Shown: one piece after another, positions 63,206 to 64,000 of the stretch
Layout of the letters: each line of letters begins with the position of its first letter
Position numbering within the stretch: position 1 is the first letter of the stretch
Assembly: GCA_019187485.1 (NCBI GenBank)
Contig: JABAQR010000016.1
Coordinates: 1 to 64,000 of the forward strand
Source of the DNA: Lysobacterales bacterium
GTDB lineage: Bacteria > Pseudomonadota > Gammaproteobacteria > Xanthomonadales > SZUA-5
Direction of reading: 5' to 3'
Length of the DNA: 64,000 nucleotides
Made by a program: the position numbers and the translations under genes
The notes under the pieces: model-generated
Database searches by the model: none
Seen by the model: only the letters and a program-made list of their open reading frames with translations
Told to the model about the DNA's origin: nothing

Positions 63206-64000
63206 TAGCCGCATGGCATTATGTGTTTGCCGGGTTGCGTGTCGAATCTGATCGTCCTTTGGCACCGATGTCAGCGTGTGAAGACGTTGCTATTGACCGT
63301 ATCGATTTGCGGCTGAGGAGGCGCAGTCGACCATGGATGAAGGCAGTCATCAAGGACGGACCTCCTCGACATTGGATCAAGCGCCTCGACAGGGACCGGG
63401 TTGTTCTTGCGATTGAAGACTTTGGCGTGATTTGTGCCAGCCCCGGTCTGCTCGAATGGGCGATTCGGCATGAAGCCGACTGGAGGGAGTTCCAAGGATA
63501 CCTCTTGGGAATTGGATTGGGAATTTCTCTTTACCAACTGGATGTAATACCTTTCCACGTCTCTGGATGTGTTGTCGGTGGTGGCGCCATCGCTTTTTCC
63601 GGAACAAGTGGCGCGGGGAAGTCTTCGATGGCCTATGCACTCGCATCGGCTTTTGGCGGCGAGATTGTGAGTGATGACATGACCAGCTTCCAATGTGCCG
63701 AGAAGGGAGCGTTCATGTTCCCCGGAATCTCCGAAGTTCGATTGTTTCGTGAGGTGGTTTCAGAGTTTCGGGAAGACAGGCTTCGCGCACGGCGGGATGA
63801 GCGTACTCAGAAAAAGTATCGAATGATTGGCGCACGACGGGCGCTTCGACCGGTGGAGGTTCGTGCTTTGGTGTGGATAGAACTGGAGCGGGGCTCGGAC
63901 TTTGGTATCCGGCGCGTGGTGGCTGGTGAACGACTCCGCAGGTGGCGTGATTCTCTTTACGCAGCTGATTTTGGAGTGCATCTTGGTCGACCTGCAAGGG
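63202..64000 (+). CDS. HprK-like serine kinase / P-loop protein, partial (3' end outside window)
   Basis: At least 266 residues, open at the right edge. ATG overlaps the previous stop (ATGA). An N-terminal domain of about 120 residues without a known name (HYVFAGLRVESDRPL, VICASPGLLEWAIRHEADW) precedes a Walker A P-loop AFSGTSGAGKSSMAYALASA and GGEIVSDDMTSF, the pattern of HPr-kinase-like proteins. Such HprK-like kinases without HPr occur in glycan and peptide gene clusters with unknown substrates. The C-terminal part is missing. Confidence 0.85.
   Translation, partial: MIAAWHYVFAGLRVESDRPLAPMSACEDVAIDRIDLRLRRRSRPWMKAVIKDGPPRHWIKRLDRDRVVLAIEDFGVICASPGLLEWAIRHEADWREFQGYLLGIGLGISLYQLDVIPFHVSGCVVGGGAIAFSGTSGAGKSSMAYALASAFGGEIVSDDMTSFQCAEKGAFMFPGISEVRLFREVVSEFREDRLRARRDERTQKKYRMIGARRALRPVEVRALVWIELERGSDFGIRRVVAGERLRRWRDSLYAADFGVHLGRPAR

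Overview
The window reads as chromosomal DNA of a high-GC gammaproteobacterium of the Lysobacterales (Xanthomonadales) type. The reasons are the gene families seen together: an ECF sigma factor paired with a Ser/Thr kinase, large TonB-dependent receptors, a TPR-sulfotransferase beside a receptor, an RfaH-like antiterminator followed by a MarR-type EPS regulator, and a strong G/C bias at third codon positions. I see no tRNA, rRNA, CRISPR array or replication origin.

Region 1 (1-22.5 kb) is mostly ordinary. It starts with the 5' part of a Ser/Thr kinase gene translationally coupled to an ECF sigma factor, then a murein transglycosylase and RlpA. Next is a compact HvfABC-type (bufferin-like) RiPP cluster: a secreted precursor with eight EGKCG motifs, a DUF692/MNIO maturase and a DUF2063 partner. 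A five-gene minus-strand operon follows (PhoX-like protein, MAPEG protein, LEA-like lipoprotein, acyl-CoA dehydrogenase, RlmM). Then come two TonB-dependent receptors with an S9 peptidase between them, a TPR-sulfotransferase and an OmpA-family porin.

Region 2 (22.9-64 kb, open at the right edge) is a large surface-polysaccharide locus. At its head are an RfaH-like antiterminator and a MarR-type EPS regulator. Behind them lie two O-antigen ligase/polymerase-like membrane proteins, an MsbA-like ABC exporter, a Wzm/Wzt ABC pair, nucleotide-sugar enzymes (TviB-like dehydrogenase, GlcA-epimerase-like protein, WecB, another epimerase, Gmd), about a dozen glycosyltransferases, methyltransferases, acetyltransferases, a broken sulfotransferase, a broken acyltransferase-SGNH protein and an HprK-like kinase. 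Most neighbours overlap by 1-4 bases (ATGA, GTGA, TGATG), so translation is likely coupled over long stretches. The likely product is a lipid-linked glycan carrying amino-uronic-acid and 6-deoxyhexose sugars, exported by Wzm/Wzt; that structure is inference.

The polysaccharide locus shows heavy recent rearrangement. Toxin-antitoxin modules are inserted at 34.3-36.1 kb and 55.1-56.0 kb. A deleted second copy of one module, N- and C-terminal scraps of epimerase genes, a short chimeric ORF made from pieces of two neighbouring glycosyltransferase genes, a 101-bp MITE with perfect 18-bp inverted repeats, a G14 tract upstream of a glycosyltransferase, and three genes broken by frameshift or nonsense changes all lie between 30 and 56 kb. 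Either the locus is actively diversifying or part of this is assembly error; resequencing would separate the two.
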